64,000 bases of DNA, taken from contig NZ_JAPIVO010000005.1 of NCBI RefSeq assembly GCF_026239655.1, positions 454,603 through 518,602 of the forward strand. The letters are read 5' to 3'. A program made the position numbers and the translations under genes. The DNA comes from Pedobacter sp. MR2016-24 (lineage in GTDB: Bacteria; Bacteroidota; Bacteroidia; Sphingobacteriales; Sphingobacteriaceae). Positions 9,147 through 18,923 of this stretch are shown here, one piece after another (positions within the stretch are counted from its first letter, which is position 1; each line of letters begins with the position of its first letter). The notes below the pieces were generated by a model. The model worked only from the letters and a program-made list of their open reading frames with translations, was not told the DNA's origin and ran no database searches.

Positions 9147-9890
9147 AAGTATAATATTAACAGTAGTAAAATTTACAATTAATTGAATATTAGTGTAATA
9201 ACAAAAAAAATGACCATTTATATCCTCGTTAGCTACGTAAGATCCTTTTCGTGATATAAAACGATAGAGAATAATAATTTTATAAAAAAACACGTTAACT
9301 CGTAAAAAGCGAAATTTTAATAAAAGTTCAAATGCTTATCAACAGCAATTAAATGCAATAATTTTCTCTTTTAAATAATAGCTTAAATTATGAAGTACTA
9401 TTATATCAAATAAGCACTATATTACCCAAAAATAGTATTTATTTACCCTAATTAATACAGTACTATTTCATAATAATTATGAAAAGCAAGAGACCATCGA
9501 TTCTAGATACATGTTTACCACGAACTTATAATTAAGAGGTCGATTAACTACGAAATTGCTATCTGCCAGTTCAAGTCATGTGCTAAGTCCATCACATAAT
9601 TGAATCAGGACTATAATTCCAATTACAAACAAACAGCAAGTTAGTTCAAAAAGCAAGTATTCGCAGAAGCACCGGCGAAATTAGCCAATTCCTCATGCGT
9701 AAAGTAGGCACTACAGTATCTTGGATGGAAATACTGACATTAATAAGGCAATATCCAAAGCGGACAGCAAGGCTTAGTTAATTCTATCAAAGTACAACTC
9801 ACTCCACTAATTCTGCAACTCGTCGGTTTTAAAATTTATTCCAACCCATTACCCCGCATCTTCGGACTATAATTCAATTGTAGCACGAAA
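9147..9890. other. 744-bp AT-rich intergenic region with candidate operon promoter
   Basis: I see no convincing gene here. On the minus strand, TATTTTTG at 9434-9427 fits the Bacteroidota -7 consensus TAnnTTTG and could start the peptide operon with a leader of about 275 nt. It is flanked by AGTACTATT at 9394-9402 and 9459-9467, with inverted TTATGAA (9388-9394) and TTCATAA (9467-9473) next to them, which may be regulator sites. Base composition rises from about 9.8 kb, where the TonB receptor gene begins. Confidence 0.4.
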
Positions 9891-11999
9891 ATGAAAGTTT
9901 TAAAATTAGTCCTCTTCCTTAGCTGTTTTGTTACACTCACACAAGCGCAGATCAATATATCCGGCACCCTGAAATCTGCAAAAGGCGAACCGGTAATCAA
10001 TGCAAACATTGCGCTTAAAAACACCTATGATGGTTCTTCTACTGACAGTCTGGGCAGATTCACTTTTTCTACGACAGAAACCGGTTTAAAGACCATCCAG
10101 TTTTCGGCTTTGAATTATGAAACCGATTCGGTTACGGTAGATCTCAATCACAGCAGCCTTGCCCTCCATTTAATCCTCAAACCCTCCATCAATTTACTGG
10201 AGACTGTTGCCATCAGTGCTGGTTATTTTATTGCGGGCGACGGAAAAAAGGGTGCGGTTCTATCGGCACTGGACATCGCCACAACAGCCGGAACCAATGC
10301 AGATATATTTGCTGCACAGCAAACTTTACCCGGTGCACAAACCTCCTTTTCTGAAAGCGGCTTATTTGTAAGAGGTGGTTCGGCAGCCGAAACCAAGACC
10401 TATTTCGATGGGATGCTGATCAAAAGCCCATTTAATGCTACAGTACCAGACCAGGCCTCACGAGGCCGCCTTTCTGCCTTTTTATTTAAGGGAACCTCTT
10501 TTTCCGCTGGTGGTTACTCCGCACAATATGGCCAGGCACTGTCTTCTGCACTCATCCTGGAAACCACCGATCTGCCGGAAAAAACAACTACAGGAATTTC
10601 CCTGTTGAGTGTAGGTGTTGGCGTGGATCAAAATATACGTTTCAAAAACAGCGCACTCACCCTGGGCGGTAGCTATTACAACTTAGGTCCTACCTACCAG
10701 CTGATCAGACAACAGCATCACTACGTAAAAGTACCAGAACAATTCAGTGGCAGTCTCCAGTATAAACACAAGACCTCGGCCACCGGTATGTTCAAGATTT
10801 ATGCTACCTATGGCGAATCCAGGCTGGCACTTTTGCAGGAAAATATTGATGCGCCATTAGCACCCAATTATTTCAGCAATAACAATCATAACGTTTATAT
10901 TAATTCTACCTATAAAGAGTACCTGACTGGTAGCTGGAAACTGGATGCCGGATTTGCATACGATAAAACTGCCGATGCAGGATTACAATCAGTCGATAAT
11001 TATACGAGGAATGACCATATGTATAATGGCAAAATCACCATCACCAATTATTTTGGCAGGCTGTCAAACTTTAAGTTTGGTACAGAAACCTTTAATAGCG
11101 GCAGAACAGAAAGCCTGAATGGAATGGAGCGGGGATACAGCGATCAGCTTAGCGCCGGTTTTGCAGAAACAGACCTCTTTTTAACCGAAAAACTGGTCTT
11201 AAGATTAGGGGCAAGAACCGAATATTCCTCCTACCTGGGAAAAGCTAACCTGGCACCCAGAAGCTCACTCGGACTAAAGACCGGTAGAAGCTCCCAGCTC
11301 TCATTCGCTTATGGCCGTTTTTATCAGAACCCGGAAGATGAATACCTGGTGATGAAAGCCCTGGACTTTGAAATCGCTGATCATTATATCCTGAAATATG
11401 AAATCAATACTGCGCACAGGAATTTCAGGATTGAGGGATATTATAAAGATTATAACCACCTGACCAAAGAAATCACGGCTAACCTCAACAATTCCGGCAG
11501 CGGTTATGCACGTGGTGTCGAGTTGTTCTGGAGAGACAGACAAAGTATTAAAAACGGTGATTACTATATCTCTTATTCCTTCCTGGATACGAAGAGAAAC
11601 TTCCGGGACTTTCCAGCGATGGCCACACCAGCCTTCGCTGCGAAACACACTGCTGCTGTAGTCTACAAGCAGTTCATAGAAAGCATCCAGACCCAGGTTG
11701 GCGCTACGTATTCATTCGCATCGGGCAGACCTTATGTGAACCCGAATAACGCGGTTTACCTGTCAGACCGGACTAAGAATTACAATAGTTTGAGCCTCAC
11801 TGTCAGTCACCTCACCCGCCTCTTCAACCAGTTTACCGTGCTTTACCTCAATGCCAATAACGTTACCGGCTTTAATAATGTCTATGGTTATCAATATAGC
11901 AGCGATGGTTTAAACAGGAGGGCTATTGTTCCGGCAGCAAAGAGGAACCTGATTGTGGGAATTTTAATCACCATAGGTGATAACACATTTGTCAGATAA
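9891..11999 (+). CDS. TonB-dependent outer-membrane receptor with carboxypeptidase-like domain
   Basis: A 702-aa outer-membrane protein. Residues 1-19 are a signal peptide (ending TLTQAQ), residues 21-100 a carboxypeptidase-regulatory-like beta sandwich (ISGTLKSAKGEPVINANIALKN), residues 110-230 a plug (GLFVRGGSAAETKTYFDGM), and the rest a beta-barrel ending in an aromatic-rich strand (ILITIGDNTFVR). The ligand cannot be read from sequence. No SusD partner follows. Instead it is followed at 43 nt by an exported protein and then a LytS/LytTR pair, suggesting that this transporter is regulated by, or signals to, its own two-component system. Confidence 0.9.
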   Translation: MKVLKLVLFLSCFVTLTQAQINISGTLKSAKGEPVINANIALKNTYDGSSTDSLGRFTFSTTETGLKTIQFSALNYETDSVTVDLNHSSLALHLILKPSINLLETVAISAGYFIAGDGKKGAVLSALDIATTAGTNADIFAAQQTLPGAQTSFSESGLFVRGGSAAETKTYFDGMLIKSPFNATVPDQASRGRLSAFLFKGTSFSAGGYSAQYGQALSSALILETTDLPEKTTTGISLLSVGVGVDQNIRFKNSALTLGGSYYNLGPTYQLIRQQHHYVKVPEQFSGSLQYKHKTSATGMFKIYATYGESRLALLQENIDAPLAPNYFSNNNHNVYINSTYKEYLTGSWKLDAGFAYDKTADAGLQSVDNYTRNDHMYNGKITITNYFGRLSNFKFGTETFNSGRTESLNGMERGYSDQLSAGFAETDLFLTEKLVLRLGARTEYSSYLGKANLAPRSSLGLKTGRSSQLSFAYGRFYQNPEDEYLVMKALDFEIADHYILKYEINTAHRNFRIEGYYKDYNHLTKEITANLNNSGSGYARGVELFWRDRQSIKNGDYYISYSFLDTKRNFRDFPAMATPAFAAKHTAAVVYKQFIESIQTQVGATYSFASGRPYVNPNNAVYLSDRTKNYNSLSLTVSHLTRLFNQFTVLYLNANNVTGFNNVYGYQYSSDGLNRRAIVPAAKRNLIVGILITIGDNTFVR

Positions 12000-12042
12000 A
12001 CACCAGAATAATAAACAATTAAAAACCATAAAAAAAACAATC

Positions 12043-12690
12043 ATGAAAAATTTAACAACATCAATTATCCTGCTGCTGATAATGATCAGCCTCAACAGTT
12101 TCGGTCAGGCGAACACTACCAAATTTCAAACAGGCGTAAAAAAAGGCCTCGATATGCTGAAGACTGCTGAATCGTCCGCCGACTTCCTCAAGACCTCAAA
12201 TTATTTTGAAAGAATTGCCCAGGTTGAGACCAAAGAGTGGCTGCCTTCGTACTATGCTGCCTATGCCAACCTGATCGCGGGTTTAACCAGTAAAGATAAG
12301 TCACTGCAGGATCAGTATTATGACAAGGCTTTGGTACAAATAGATCAGTCCGATGCGCTATCTGCAGAAAACAGTGAGATCTATGCGCTGAAAGGTTATA
12401 TCCAATACATGAAGATGAGTATCGATCCTCAGTCCAGGTTATCATTTATGGGTATGTCCAGGTCATCTTTAGGCAAAGCACAGGCATTGAACCCCGGTAA
12501 CCCGCGCATCTATCTGATCAACGGACAAAACACCTTTTACACACCCGAGGCCTTTGGCGGCGGAAAAGCGAAAGCCAAACCGATCCTGGAAAACGCAGTA
12601 GCAAAATTTGCTATCTTTAAAGCGGCCAGTGAAATTGCTCCTTCATGGGGATCAGAAAGAGCTAAAACTTTGTTGGCACAATGTAATTAA
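12043..12690 (+). CDS. Exported TPR-like protein of unknown function
   Basis: A 215-aa protein with a clear signal peptide (MKNLTTSIILLLIMISLNSFGQ). The mature part is alpha-helical with TPR-like spacing (LKTSNYFERIA, PSYYAAYANLI, DQYYDKALVQI, SEIYALKGYIQ), so a periplasmic helical-repeat protein is likely. The ATG at 12043 is chosen because it places the signal peptide at the N-terminus; the longer frame from 11977 overlaps the receptor. It lies between the receptor (43 nt) and the kinase (6 nt). A role linking receptor occupancy to the kinase is speculative. Confidence 0.8.
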   Translation: MKNLTTSIILLLIMISLNSFGQANTTKFQTGVKKGLDMLKTAESSADFLKTSNYFERIAQVETKEWLPSYYAAYANLIAGLTSKDKSLQDQYYDKALVQIDQSDALSAENSEIYALKGYIQYMKMSIDPQSRLSFMGMSRSSLGKAQALNPGNPRIYLINGQNTFYTPEAFGGGKAKAKPILENAVAKFAIFKAASEIAPSWGSERAKTLLAQCN

Positions 12691-12696
12691 GCAGCT

Positions 12697-13785
12697 ATGT
12701 CGACCAACTTTACTCAGCATCAGGAAAAAAAAGGGATCAGGTTCATCTATGCCAGCTGGCTGAAGGCCAACATTTATAACCTGATGCTGGGTGCAGTTAT
12801 CGGCTTACTCCTTACATTGCTCATCAGTGCTCATAAAGGACAATGGATAGGCTGGAGAAGTACGTTCTTCCAGCTCTTATATAGTATTGTCATCAGCCTC
12901 TCAGTCACCAATGTGATTTATATCAACCAGAAATATTTACGGTTAAAAAAGGAAACACGCTTATTTTCGATCCTGGCCTATTATACCTCTGCCGTGATCG
13001 GAATGGTTATCGCCATCGAGCTGATCTACCTGCTCAGGGCATGGTTATTTAAAGAGCAATATTATTTTTTCCATTGGGAAGATGTACGGTTCAGTACCAT
13101 TATCGTAGTGATCAGCTGCACCATTATCTATGTCTATTTTTTCCAGAAGAGGGGCTTAAATGCAAAAATACAGGCGCGCGACATGGAGGTATTGCGACTG
13201 AGCCAGATGAAAACGCAGGCAGAACTGGCTGCCCTCCAGTCAAAAATCAACCCTCATTTTTTATATAATTCTTTAAATGCGATTGCGAGCTTAATTCATG
13301 AAAACCCGGATAAAGCAGAAAGCATGACCCTGAAGCTGTCTAAATTGTTCAGGTACAGCATCAATCAAAACCAGGAGGACCTGGTCACCGTTAAAGAAGA
13401 AATGGAAATTGTGAACACCTACCTGGATATAGAAAAAGTGAGATTTGAAGAGCGTATAAATTTTACAATCGAAGTGGATGAGGAATTGCTTTATGCAAAA
13501 ATACCCAGGTTCCTGATCCAGCCCCTGGTAGAAAACGCCCTGAAACACGGGTTAAAAGACGTGGCCGATCATGCCGAACTGACTGTCCGGGTAAAGAAAA
13601 CTGAACAGGTAGAGATAAGCATTACCGACAATGGAATCCCATTTCCAGACGAACTTGAAATTGGTTACGGACTGCAAAGTACCTATGATAAACTTGCTTT
13701 ACTCTATGGCAACCAGTATGAAGTTCAGCTCATCAATCATCCTGTAAAACAAATAAAAATACAAATCCCGCTCCACTATGGATAA
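12697..13785 (+). CDS. LytS/YehU-type sensor histidine kinase
   Basis: A 362-aa inner-membrane kinase with four predicted helices (about residues 28-45, 57-76, 92-114 and 132-150), a short coiled coil, and a His_kinase-type catalytic region. The phospho-acceptor is H187 in KINPHFLYNSLNAI; the N-box is LIQPLVENALKHG and the G-box ITDNGIPF. There is no extracellular sensor domain, as usual for this family. It overlaps the next gene by 8 nt, so kinase and regulator are translationally coupled. It may sense the state of the receptor or exported protein encoded just upstream. Confidence 0.93.
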   Translation: MSTNFTQHQEKKGIRFIYASWLKANIYNLMLGAVIGLLLTLLISAHKGQWIGWRSTFFQLLYSIVISLSVTNVIYINQKYLRLKKETRLFSILAYYTSAVIGMVIAIELIYLLRAWLFKEQYYFFHWEDVRFSTIIVVISCTIIYVYFFQKRGLNAKIQARDMEVLRLSQMKTQAELAALQSKINPHFLYNSLNAIASLIHENPDKAESMTLKLSKLFRYSINQNQEDLVTVKEEMEIVNTYLDIEKVRFEERINFTIEVDEELLYAKIPRFLIQPLVENALKHGLKDVADHAELTVRVKKTEQVEISITDNGIPFPDELEIGYGLQSTYDKLALLYGNQYEVQLINHPVKQIKIQIPLHYG

Positions 13786-14533
13786 AATCTGGAATACGCT
13801 CATTATAGACGATGAAACCCTGGCCCGTCAGCGTTTAAAGCGACTCCTTGCAGTGCATGAAAACATTAATATCATTGGCGAGGCCGCAAATGGAAAGGAG
13901 GCTTTGGCGCAAATTGAATCGCTGCAACCAGACCTGGTTTTCCTGGATATAGAAATGCCGGTAATGAATGGCTTTGAATTACTGTCAAGGTTAGCTAAAC
14001 CGCCTAAAGTTATTTTTACCACTGCCTATGATCAGTATGCAGTTAAGGCTTTTGAGGAAGAATCGATCGATTACCTGTTGAAACCTATTGAAGCGGAACG
14101 ATTGGAAAAAGCTGTCAATAAACTGAAAAAGCTGCAGGTGAATGCCAGTTATACTATCCCTCTGGAGCTGCTGATGCGTCAGCTGAACATTAAAAAAGAC
14201 ATTAAAACCCTTACCGTTAAAATTGGCGACAGGATCCTGCTGATTAAACTGGAAGACCTTGCATTTATCGAAGCAGAGGATAAATATGTATTTCTACATA
14301 CGGTTGACGGGAACAAAAACCTGACCGACTTCACCATCGCTGCCCTGGAAGAAAAACTGCCAGATCATTTTGTTAAAATAAACAGGGGTACGCTTATCAA
14401 TGCTGATTTAATTGAAGAAATAAGAAAAGGCTTTAATGGTAGTTTCTATTTTATTATGAATGACAGCAATCATACCAAACTAAGTTCCAGCAGGAGTCAC
14501 GGGAGCATTTTGAGAGCGCGTTTTGATATTTAA
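13778..14533 (+). CDS. LytTR-family response regulator
   Basis: A 251-aa regulator. Residues 5-120 are a receiver with acidic pair D11-D12, phospho-acceptor D57 in VFLDIEMP, a conserved Thr in FTTAYDQYA and Lys in YLLKPI. Residues 150-250 are a LytTR DNA-binding domain (LAFIEAEDKYVFLHT, FVKINRGTLIN). It is the last gene of the receptor operon and partner of the kinase it overlaps. LytTR proteins bind pairs of short direct repeats at promoters; I could not identify such a pair upstream of 9891 with confidence. Confidence 0.95.
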   Translation: MDKIWNTLIIDDETLARQRLKRLLAVHENINIIGEAANGKEALAQIESLQPDLVFLDIEMPVMNGFELLSRLAKPPKVIFTTAYDQYAVKAFEEESIDYLLKPIEAERLEKAVNKLKKLQVNASYTIPLELLMRQLNIKKDIKTLTVKIGDRILLIKLEDLAFIEAEDKYVFLHTVDGNKNLTDFTIAALEEKLPDHFVKINRGTLINADLIEEIRKGFNGSFYFIMNDSNHTKLSSSRSHGSILRARFDI

Positions 14534-14658
14534 TACGCGGCCTGCAATTTAATCATCCATCATGGCCAATCCCGTATCTTATCAAATTATAGCCAAATGA
14601 TATTTTAATTGAACAGATTCGATCAGCTTTGATTATCTTCGGGATCATCCTCTTCGAT

Positions 14659-15720
14659 ATGAACCAGCTGCCAGCAGATCAAACCGTTCCGGTTTCACTT
14701 TTATCCTCCTGCTTTAACAATACTTCAGCTACTTATAAATTTTACTGGTTCTTGTCTATTCTTGAAGCTGTAGAAAAGGGGCATTATCAAATCAAAAAAC
14801 AGGGGCTTTTTGCCGGCATGGTGGCTAATGCCTGGTATACTATCAACTATTTCAACCTCTCCTTTGGTAAGCAGGATCGGTTGCAGAGAGCGATCAAACA
14901 AATCCTGAGTTTAGAGCATATCGCTATCGATGCTAAGAAAGAACAGATCATTGAAACACTAAGCAGAACCGCGAAGCCCGATACGATAAGACACCTGAGG
15001 TATTTTGACGGAGAGGTTCCCTATCGTTTTTTGAGTCCCTGGTTTAGCAGAATTAAAGGATCGAAGCACGAGATTTACCAACTATCGCAGGATTTCAGCA
15101 ATGATTGCCTCTATACGGTAAACGAACATGAAGTGATCATCAATCCTAAATGGATTGCCTATCTGACTGAAAACAGCGGTATCCTGAAAGCTTTCTGTTA
15201 CTGGCATTTGTGTATCTATCTGCAGAAGCATAATCCCAATGTGCCTGATATCGCCAACAAGCTCTTTAAAAGACCACAAAGAAGTGGTTTGCTGAAACAG
15301 CGGAAAGAGTTCTGGGATATTGTGATCAATAAGAGCGGGCCTGTTAAATGTATCTATACCGACACCTATCTCCATCTCAATGCATATGCTGTTGAACACT
15401 TTGTGCCTTTTGCCTTTGTATCCCATGACCTGATCTGGAATCTGATCCCTGCCGATAAACGTTTCAACTCCTCAAAATCTGATAAGCTGCCCATTATGGA
15501 CAAACACTTTGACGCTTATTTTGAACTGCAGGAACTGGCGATGAAAACTATATTTGACTTGTCGCCCGCCAATAAATTGCTGCAGGATTATCTAACCATA
15601 CTACCCGATTTAAATGCATTAAACAGCCTAAACAGAGAAACTTTAAAGATCAGGTTCAGGGAAAATATTCAGCCACTGATTACTATTGCCGCAAATAATG
15701 GGTTTCAGTATATGAGCTAG
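14659..15720 (+). CDS. HNH endonuclease-domain protein
   Basis: A 353-aa cytosolic protein. Residues 235-290 contain a recognisable HNH core: YTDTYLHLNAYAVEHFVPF carries the catalytic-type His, followed by WNLIP and NSSKSDKLP, which fit the Asn and metal-binding part of this subfamily. The N-terminal 230 residues are helical and unrecognised. The ATG at 14659 is preferred over an upstream TTG. It stands alone on its strand, 125 nt after the LytTR regulator and convergent with the next gene. No methyltransferase is adjacent, so a restriction role is not supported; it may belong to a standalone defence or repair family. Confidence 0.75.
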   Translation: MNQLPADQTVPVSLLSSCFNNTSATYKFYWFLSILEAVEKGHYQIKKQGLFAGMVANAWYTINYFNLSFGKQDRLQRAIKQILSLEHIAIDAKKEQIIETLSRTAKPDTIRHLRYFDGEVPYRFLSPWFSRIKGSKHEIYQLSQDFSNDCLYTVNEHEVIINPKWIAYLTENSGILKAFCYWHLCIYLQKHNPNVPDIANKLFKRPQRSGLLKQRKEFWDIVINKSGPVKCIYTDTYLHLNAYAVEHFVPFAFVSHDLIWNLIPADKRFNSSKSDKLPIMDKHFDAYFELQELAMKTIFDLSPANKLLQDYLTILPDLNALNSLNRETLKIRFRENIQPLITIAANNGFQYMS

Positions 15721-15765
15721 TTACCTCCCACTGGCTGATTTGAAAAAGTTGAATTGATACTTAAG

Positions 15766-16191
15766 TTAATTGGCTATTTGGCTACGCTTATAATCCTTGA
15801 TGAAATGAATCAGATTTCTTTTCTCACAATCATCCAAACTATCCAATTTTCTTTTGAAAAGTGGTGATGAGGATTCTTTATACATACCACTATGGCCACC
15901 TATAAATATAAAATTACTTATCTTTAAACTGTCCATCGCTGCCAACTCAGTTAATGTCGGAACGTTTTCCTCAAATCTCGGAACATCACCTCTTAAATGG
16001 CAATAACGGCATTCTCCCATTTTCGCCATAACTGCATCGCCAAATGACAGGCTCAACTGACACGAATCAATTTTGACGGCTAAAACCTTTTCATTTGTAT
16101 GATGGGAATTATTACAAGCCAGTAAGCAACAACCTATTATTATGCTACCTAAATTTCGCTTTATTGTATATAAAACCATTGGATTTATCAT
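15766..16191 (-). CDS. Mono-haem cytochrome c-like lipoprotein (paralogue 1)
   Basis: A protein of 141 aa (137 if the ATG at 16179 is used) with a lipoprotein signal peptide (IIIGCCLLAC) and one CxxCH haem site, CRYCH. The later GGHSGMY may offer the axial Met. The tail DSLDDCEKRNLIHFIKDYK closely matches a second protein in this window at 31013-31438. It overlaps the preceding metalloprotease gene by 35-47 nt, suggesting co-translation. It is expected to be a periplasm-facing, membrane-anchored electron carrier or redox sensor; partner unknown. Confidence 0.75.
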   Translation of the reverse strand: MINPMVLYTIKRNLGSIIIGCCLLACNNSHHTNEKVLAVKIDSCQLSLSFGDAVMAKMGECRYCHLRGDVPRFEENVPTLTELAAMDSLKISNFIFIGGHSGMYKESSSPLFKRKLDSLDDCEKRNLIHFIKDYKRSQIAN

Positions 16192-16936
16192 TTAAAAAGG
16201 TTCTTAACTGATTAGCTGTATTATATCCGGGATTAGAATAACTTCCTTTAGTCATATCCCGAAGATCATACATAATAAATTTATTCATTGCCGCTTTCTC
16301 ATTATTTGTGATGTTACTTCCTACTCTCCCTAAATGATACATCAATCTATTCTCCATCCCTGATTCTTCCAAGTCGGGAAGACCTAATGTATGAAAGAAT
16401 TCGTGAACACCAATAAGATAGTTTTTTTCCCATTCTTTATAAATAACAGCTGCAGGTCCACCATTTTTTTTTGCAAGACCACCAGATACATATTTTCTAC
16501 CGTACATATCTGTGAAACGATGCCCAATACCATCTACTAATGCTAATACGAAATCATTGCCAGCTAACTGACTTAAGCTATTAATCTGAATCAATTTAGC
16601 AGTGTAATTAAAATTGTACTTTAAACTGTAAGTACGCTGTTTATTAGTGAATGTATTTTTGACTGAACTATACTCATAAAAAATAATCTGATCACTGTCA
16701 GCGCCACCTCGCAGCTTATTCATAATTGTTTGTTCAGATGATTTCATTAAACTTTGGATACGAAAAGCACCCAAGGTAGTCAGATCTAAAACTTTTAGTG
16801 TGATCAAAATATCGCCAGTTAAAGTTAAAAGTCCCGTCCGATTATCATTTATTTTTAGATTGCTAGCTACGATCCCCCCTGAAAGCGGTTTAGTTTGTGA
16901 TGCTAATATTTCTCTCTCGAAGTTTTCTAAAAACAT
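16145..16936 (-). CDS. Snapalysin-like zinc metalloprotease without signal peptide
   Basis: A 263-aa protein containing H178-E-F-F-H182-T-L-G-L-P-D188, the HExxHxxGxxD zinc site with Asp as third ligand seen in snapalysin (M7) and related metzincin-like proteases. A downstream Met in NRLMYHLG could be the Met-turn. There is no signal peptide or propeptide, which is odd for this class. The N-terminal 120 residues are beta-rich and unrecognised, so it may be a separated C-terminal toxin/effector domain or an intracellular protease. Its 3' end overlaps the cytochrome-like lipoprotein gene. Confidence 0.65.
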   Translation of the reverse strand: MFLENFEREILASQTKPLSGGIVASNLKINDNRTGLLTLTGDILITLKVLDLTTLGAFRIQSLMKSSEQTIMNKLRGGADSDQIIFYEYSSVKNTFTNKQRTYSLKYNFNYTAKLIQINSLSQLAGNDFVLALVDGIGHRFTDMYGRKYVSGGLAKKNGGPAAVIYKEWEKNYLIGVHEFFHTLGLPDLEESGMENRLMYHLGRVGSNITNNEKAAMNKFIMYDLRDMTKGSYSNPGYNTANQLRTFLNDKSNGFIYNKAKFR

Positions 16937-16999
16937 ATTTTTTTTGAATAATCATTCTATAATAATCTTGTTAAGACACTTAAATTTATACTACCCCCA

Positions 17000-18079
17000 C
17001 TACCCCCCATTTTTAATATAAACCTTAAAATTTGATCCATTTCCCAGCTCACTCTCAACTGTAATTTTGCCACCGGCCAGTTTGATGATTTCCCTGATCA
17101 GGTAAAGTCCGATACCCGATCCATCTACATCCAATGCAATCCTTTCATACTTGGTGAAGATCTTTTCAAAGTCTTGCTCAGCAATGCCCCGGCCATTATC
17201 CACTACTGTAATAACGGTGAAATCCTCTTCCTGAGAAACGTCAATAAGGATTTTAAGCGGACGATTAATGTCGCGGTATTTGATTGCATTATTAATCAGG
17301 TTGTAAAGAATACTGCGCAACTTACGGCGCACAAAGATAATCTCCGACTGGTTTATTTTGCTTTTGATTACCGTACCCGATTCTAATATTTGCGGGGCCA
17401 GGGTTAGCCTCACATCTTCCAAGATATGCTCAAAATTCAACAGCTCTTCCACCGCTTTATAACGGTTATTAAACTGGCGGGAGTCGGTCAGGTCATGGAT
17501 AATGTCCTTCATCTTCAACAAACTGTTCTCCACCTTTTCCAGTAAAACAGGAAACCTGGCCATACCTTTTTCAGGAATCTTCTTCAGCATCTCAATAGTG
17601 AGACCCAAACTTGTCAGCGGCGTTTTGATATCGTGGGAAATGGTATCCAATAAAAGTTCATGCTCCGATATCAGCTTTTCCTGCTCCTTCAGATCGCGGA
17701 TCCTGGAGGTAATATCCACAAAGGTGATGATCACTCCATTCGTCCTGCTTCCTTTTTCAATAATATAAGGCAGGATATTCATCTGGAACCAACGGAGGTC
17801 TGTCGTCTGAATCTCTTTCTCCAGAATATCACCAGTAGTAATTACTTGCTGGATATTCTCCATAATGCTATGAAAACGAAAGTTGTCTCTGATGTCTTCT
17901 ATAGAACGGCCAACATCATCTAAACGCAGATTAAATTGCTTCATTGCCGGTGGTGTGAACTTCCGCAAAACCATGTTGGCATCTACAAAGAGCTGCGGGA
18001 TAATGGTATTCCTGAAATAGTTTTCCAGCTCGTCGTTGAGTTCAATCAGCGCACTGATTTGCTGCGTTTTATTCTCCAT
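17000..18079 (-). CDS. PAS-domain sensor histidine kinase (soluble)
   Basis: A 359-aa cytosolic kinase with no membrane segment. Residues 15-125 form a PAS domain of the type fused to CheB/CheR proteins (IIPQLFVDANMVLRKFTPPA, then VDITSRIRDLKEQE), a short coiled-coil linker, HisKA with H149 in TISHDIKTPL, and HATPase_c with N-box LINNAIKYRD, G1 VDNGRGI and G2 DGSGIGLYL. It follows an ECF sigma gene by 67 nt on the same strand, with no adjacent response regulator, so its partner is elsewhere or it acts in a phosphorelay. Confidence 0.93.
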   Translation of the reverse strand: MENKTQQISALIELNDELENYFRNTIIPQLFVDANMVLRKFTPPAMKQFNLRLDDVGRSIEDIRDNFRFHSIMENIQQVITTGDILEKEIQTTDLRWFQMNILPYIIEKGSRTNGVIITFVDITSRIRDLKEQEKLISEHELLLDTISHDIKTPLTSLGLTIEMLKKIPEKGMARFPVLLEKVENSLLKMKDIIHDLTDSRQFNNRYKAVEELLNFEHILEDVRLTLAPQILESGTVIKSKINQSEIIFVRRKLRSILYNLINNAIKYRDINRPLKILIDVSQEEDFTVITVVDNGRGIAEQDFEKIFTKYERIALDVDGSGIGLYLIREIIKLAGGKITVESELGNGSNFKVYIKNGG

Positions 18080-18146
18080 AAGCTTTCGAAAAGATTATAT
18101 TCTGTCCTTTCGCGACCAAGGTAATGATATTGCATCAAACTATTTG

Positions 18147-18656
18147 CTAATTGATTTTATACATCTTTAACGTATCCTGCAATAATTTTCTGGCTACATG
18201 AATCCGCGTTTTTACCGTTCCAAGGGGAATATTAAGTTCTGCTGCAATTTCATGGTATTTATAGCCTTCAAAAAATTTAATAAAAGGTACTGAATAGGCA
18301 GGAGAAAGCTGATTAAAAGCTTTGTGGATGTCTTCATTGATAAAGCTGTTTGTACCAGTATTAGAACTGGCGCTATTTATTAGCTGAAAAGATAACAGAT
18401 CAGTAGTTGTGTCAATCACTTTATCACGTAGTCCCTGTCTTCTGTAATCATTGATGAAAGTATTCCTCATAATCGTATACAACCAGGCTTTTAAATTCGT
18501 ACCTTCTTTATACAGGTTTTCGTAACGAATCGCCTTAAGGAAAGTATCCTGAACCAGATCATTGGCATCGTCTTCATTCCTGGTAAAAGCCAAAGCAAAT
18601 TTAGAAAGTGACGATTTATGCGAGTTGATGTCGAAATTAAGGGATATGTTTTTCAT
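18147..18656 (-). CDS. ECF-type RNA polymerase sigma factor
   Basis: A 169-aa sigma-70-family protein. Sigma-2 is at residues 10-75 (FTRNEDDANDLVQDTFLKA, LKAWLYTIMRNTFINDYRR) and sigma-4 at 105-165 (YKYHEIAAELNIPLGTVKTR). The ATG at 18656 is preferred because the upstream extension is hydrophobic and not part of the family. No anti-sigma gene adjoins; the next gene in the operon is a soluble PAS kinase, so control may be by phosphorylation-linked partner switching rather than a membrane anti-sigma (inference). Confidence 0.93.
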   Translation of the reverse strand: MKNISLNFDINSHKSSLSKFALAFTRNEDDANDLVQDTFLKAIRYENLYKEGTNLKAWLYTIMRNTFINDYRRQGLRDKVIDTTTDLLSFQLINSASSNTGTNSFINEDIHKAFNQLSPAYSVPFIKFFEGYKYHEIAAELNIPLGTVKTRIHVARKLLQDTLKMYKIN

Positions 18657-18923
18657 AGGTAAATAGATTAAAATTAGCAATGGTAGTTGCATTTTTCGTA
18701 TATCAATATGTGTACCAACTGCACAATCAGCGCTCTATATTCCCTTGTGTTATAAATCCAGATATCTCCTCTTTACGCTGTCTGATTCACTCTTAATATT
18801 GCTCACAGATGGTCTAAAGGCATTATTAACAGGAATTAATTACCTGAAAAATAGTGGATTTTATTAAATCTATTTGTGTAACCCGCAGTTTTGAAAAGGG
18901 AAAATAAACGTGTTTGTTCATCA

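Noticed and set aside
9640..9790. Short plus-strand frame with RRSTGEISQFLMRK that looked like a recombinase or HTH remnant
   Set aside because: About 47 codons, no confident motif and no flanking mobile-element signature.
14659..15720. Standalone HNH protein as part of a restriction system
   Set aside because: No methyltransferase, ATPase or specificity gene adjoins it.
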